Assembly: GCA_022702545.1 (NCBI GenBank)
Contig: JAHRBC010000007.1
Span: 1,674,001 to 1,738,000, forward strand
Source: Phycomyces nitens
Lineage: Eukaryota > Mucoromycota > Mucoromycetes > Mucorales > Phycomycetaceae
DNA: 64,000 nucleotides
Reading direction: 5' to 3'
Shown here: positions 62,159-64,000 of the stretch, piece after piece
Layout: the number at the start of each line of letters is the position of its first letter
Numbering within the stretch: the first letter of the stretch is position 1
Notes under the pieces: model-generated
Databases searched by the model: none
What the model was told of the DNA's origin: nothing
What the model saw: only the letters and a program-made list of their open reading frames with translations
Position numbers and translations under genes: made by a program

Positions 62159-63191
62159 TGACACGGGTGTTGTAGGGTTTCCAGCTTCGGCCACTTCTCA
62201 CCCATCCACGTGACTTTCCAAGGCCTTCTCTGCCAAAAAAGAGTGACGTAGCCTTCTGATCAACTAGCAACGTCACCTTTTCCCAATCGCAAGTCACTTT
62301 GTTTCTCTCATATTCCTCTCTCTTCCGCACTCCTTTGATTTTCCTTATTTGTCACCCTCGCTCTCATTTTAAACCCCTCATCATCATTTCCTTATTTGTC
62401 ATTTGTACCCACCTTTTTGTCATCATCTCACCTTTCCCTTCCCCATATCCATGTCTGTGCGCATCAACCACCATCTTCCTTTATCTACATCTCAAGTCAT
62501 TTTCCCGCACATCGGCATTTCTTTTATTTCATTGTCCTTCATCGCATTTACCATTTTACACTACATTTCATACTTATTGCACCTTCATATCATTATCTTG
62601 TCTTATCGTTCATACTTCCTCCCAACACATCGTTATTATCTCATCTATTTTTCGCACGCTCATTTTCATTTACAAAAATTAATCTAGAAATTCATCATTA
62701 AGTAATATTTTACAAATCTATATAAGAGATCAAAATCTTCATCAAATAAACATCATCAGTTACCTCTCTCTTAATTTCCGTCCCTGAACTAGTGAATTGT
62801 CTTGTATAGAAATTCCTAGCCATACTTGTGCCAAGATTGATTTTTTCTTTTCATCCATTTCCCTTTTCCGTCAAATTTGTATCCCTCTCGTACTTTGCTG
62901 TCAACTTGTCTAATTGTCCTGAGTGAAATTATCAAGTTCCCTTCCTCTATTTTATCTCTTCCTTTTTGTACCGTTTGCTGTCAAGAATATATTCAACTGT
63001 CCCGAGCGAAGTTCTATATTTCTTTCCATATCTTACCTTTCTCTTCTCTTGTCCGTTTCTTGCTGTCTAACTTCGGTTTCTACCCCGTTGTTATCTTTAT
63101 TTATTGCACCATCGTTATTGTCAACGAGTGGTATTTAATTTTCTATATTTTTCTGACTCGTTTTCACTCACAACAAACACAACACGCGTCA
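62159..63191 (+). repeat. LTR-G2 (1033 bp), 5' LTR of element G
   Basis: Starts TGACACGGGTGTTGTAGG and ends AACACAACACGCGTCA; the termini are inverted repeats of each other (TGAC-CG-TGTTGT). TTGTCCTGAGTGAAAT and TGTCCCGAGCGAAGT motifs occur inside. One base after the LTR the sequence is TGGAGGTCGTGCCGAGGAT, a plausible tRNA primer-binding site because its complement has an ...AATCC...CCA layout like a tRNA 3' end. Confidence 0.8.
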
Positions 63192-63300
63192 GTGGAGGTC
63201 GTGCCGAGGATTAATCAAATACAACGTGTTGAGCATCCTCTACCAATTTTTATCTTCATATTTTCCCTTCTTTCTCTTTAAAAATCAATCCTTCTGGCTA

Positions 63301-64000
63301 TGTCCACTACTCTCAACATCTCCAAGTTCTTGTCCTCTCCTGAGACTTTCTCCGGAACCGGCCTGCCCGATCCTTTGTCATGGATCCAACACTTGGACCG
63401 TACCCGTAAGGCTGTTGGTATGACCGACGAAGAAGCCTTGATCGTTGCTGCCTCTCACTTCAAGGGCAACGCCATTCGTTGGTGGAATATATACGAAGGA
63501 CGTCTTACCACTTGGGAGGATTTTGAGTTCGCCTTTAAAAGGCAGTTTATCTCCCGACACCTGGAGGATTCTTGGTGGCAAGAGCTCGAAACTATCAAAC
63601 AGCTGCCATCCCAGTCCATCGATGATCTCACCCTTCGTCTCCGGGAGTTGTTTTCCTATCTGAGGATCCATAGCGAATCTCAGATGATCCGAGTCTTTCT
63701 TCGTGCGGTCGATGACCGAATCGCCTATCTCTTGGAGCAGCACTCCACTCTGACCGAGTTTGATGCCGTGGTCAACGCTGCTCGCAAGCTGGAGTTGGTC
63801 GAAGAAAAGTACCGTGTCGTGCAACCTGGCCTAAGACACCAGTCTGAGGGACCTCCTTCTGTCTCTCGACGCACTTGGCCAGCCGCACCCCCATCAGACC
63901 AATCCACGTATCCGGAGTCGTTTCACTCCACTCTCACCCAGTTGGCTCAGGGCATTGATGCCATTCGTGCTCGCCTGAACGAAGCTCCCGTCAACGTCGT
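63301..64000 (+). CDS. gag: Element G gag, partial (runs off window)
   Basis: The frame begins MSTTLNISKFLSSPETFSG, 109 bp after the 5' LTR, and is open for 233 codons to the window end. It has a Retrotrans_gag capsid domain: LPDPLSWIQHLDRTRKAVGM, AASHFKGNAIRWWNIY, FEFAFKRQFIS, SIDDLTLRLRELFSYL and MIRVFLRAVDDRIAYLLEQH. GC content and codon use differ sharply from the AT-rich surroundings. Pol must lie beyond the window. Minus-strand frames over this region are shadows. Confidence 0.9.

Noticed and set aside
62299..62701. Ser/Leu/Ile-rich plus-strand ORFs
   Set aside because: They lie inside LTR-G2 and reflect its pyrimidine-rich composition; other LTR-G copies do not keep the frames.
63378..63824. 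148-codon minus-strand ORF
   Set aside because: Antisense shadow of the element G gag capsid domain.

Overview
This is a eukaryotic window, most likely from an early-diverging filamentous fungus (Mucoromycota, probably Mucorales). Genes carry many short introns (about 45-110 bp), the intergenic DNA is AT-rich, and the gene set fits a fungus: a DUF2421/BRE4-type membrane protein, INO80, Rac, the glutamate-cysteine ligase modifier subunit, Rpb7 and a MARCH5-like E3 ligase. Nothing bacterial, no CRISPR and no operon is seen. The organism assignment is inference from gene style and from repeat families that look Mucorales-like.

Layout. (1) 1-7571 is a compact gene block: the 3' end of an Stf2/SERBP-like gene (+), VMA22 (-), a BRE4/ArAE-type transporter-like gene (+) and a MARCH5-like gene (-), in convergent and divergent pairs. 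(2) 7572-23951 is a gene-poor repeat block. It holds a 2.17 kb arm duplicated in inverted orientation (8787-10958 and 13697-15867), 242-bp LTR-like repeats, a dead Tc1 copy, tRNA-like/SINE-like sequences, a TE-like pseudogene and a perfect 89-bp inverted repeat (21436-21648). (3) 23952-36891 is a second gene block: RPB7 (+), the 21-exon INO80 ATPase gene (-), GCLM (+) and RAC (-). (4) 36892-41054 is decayed repeat DNA. (5) 41055-57638 is a nest of transposons that can be unstacked to the base: a chromodomain Ty3/Gypsy element (B) has a smaller Gypsy element (A) in its 3' LTR and a solo LTR (C) in its protease coding region; the solo LTR carries a 7.7 kb CACTA-type DNA transposon (D), which carries an intact Tc1/mariner copy inside an intron. 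Target-site duplications of 4, 5, 3 and 2 bp mark the four insertions. (6) 57639-64000 has two convergent tRNA-Leu(AAG) genes; on the outer, 5' side of each sit stacked LTRs of one Gypsy family (G), ending in a G element whose gag runs off the window.

How the genes relate. The host genes are unlinked housekeeping functions (V-ATPase assembly, mitochondrial or membrane quality control, transcription, chromatin remodelling, glutathione synthesis, polarity signalling) and form no pathway cluster. The distinctive content is mobile DNA: apparent upstream-of-tRNA targeting by family G, the nested insertions, the hairpin element, and an unusual number of GC-AG introns (3 of about 48 inferred introns) in the first gene block.
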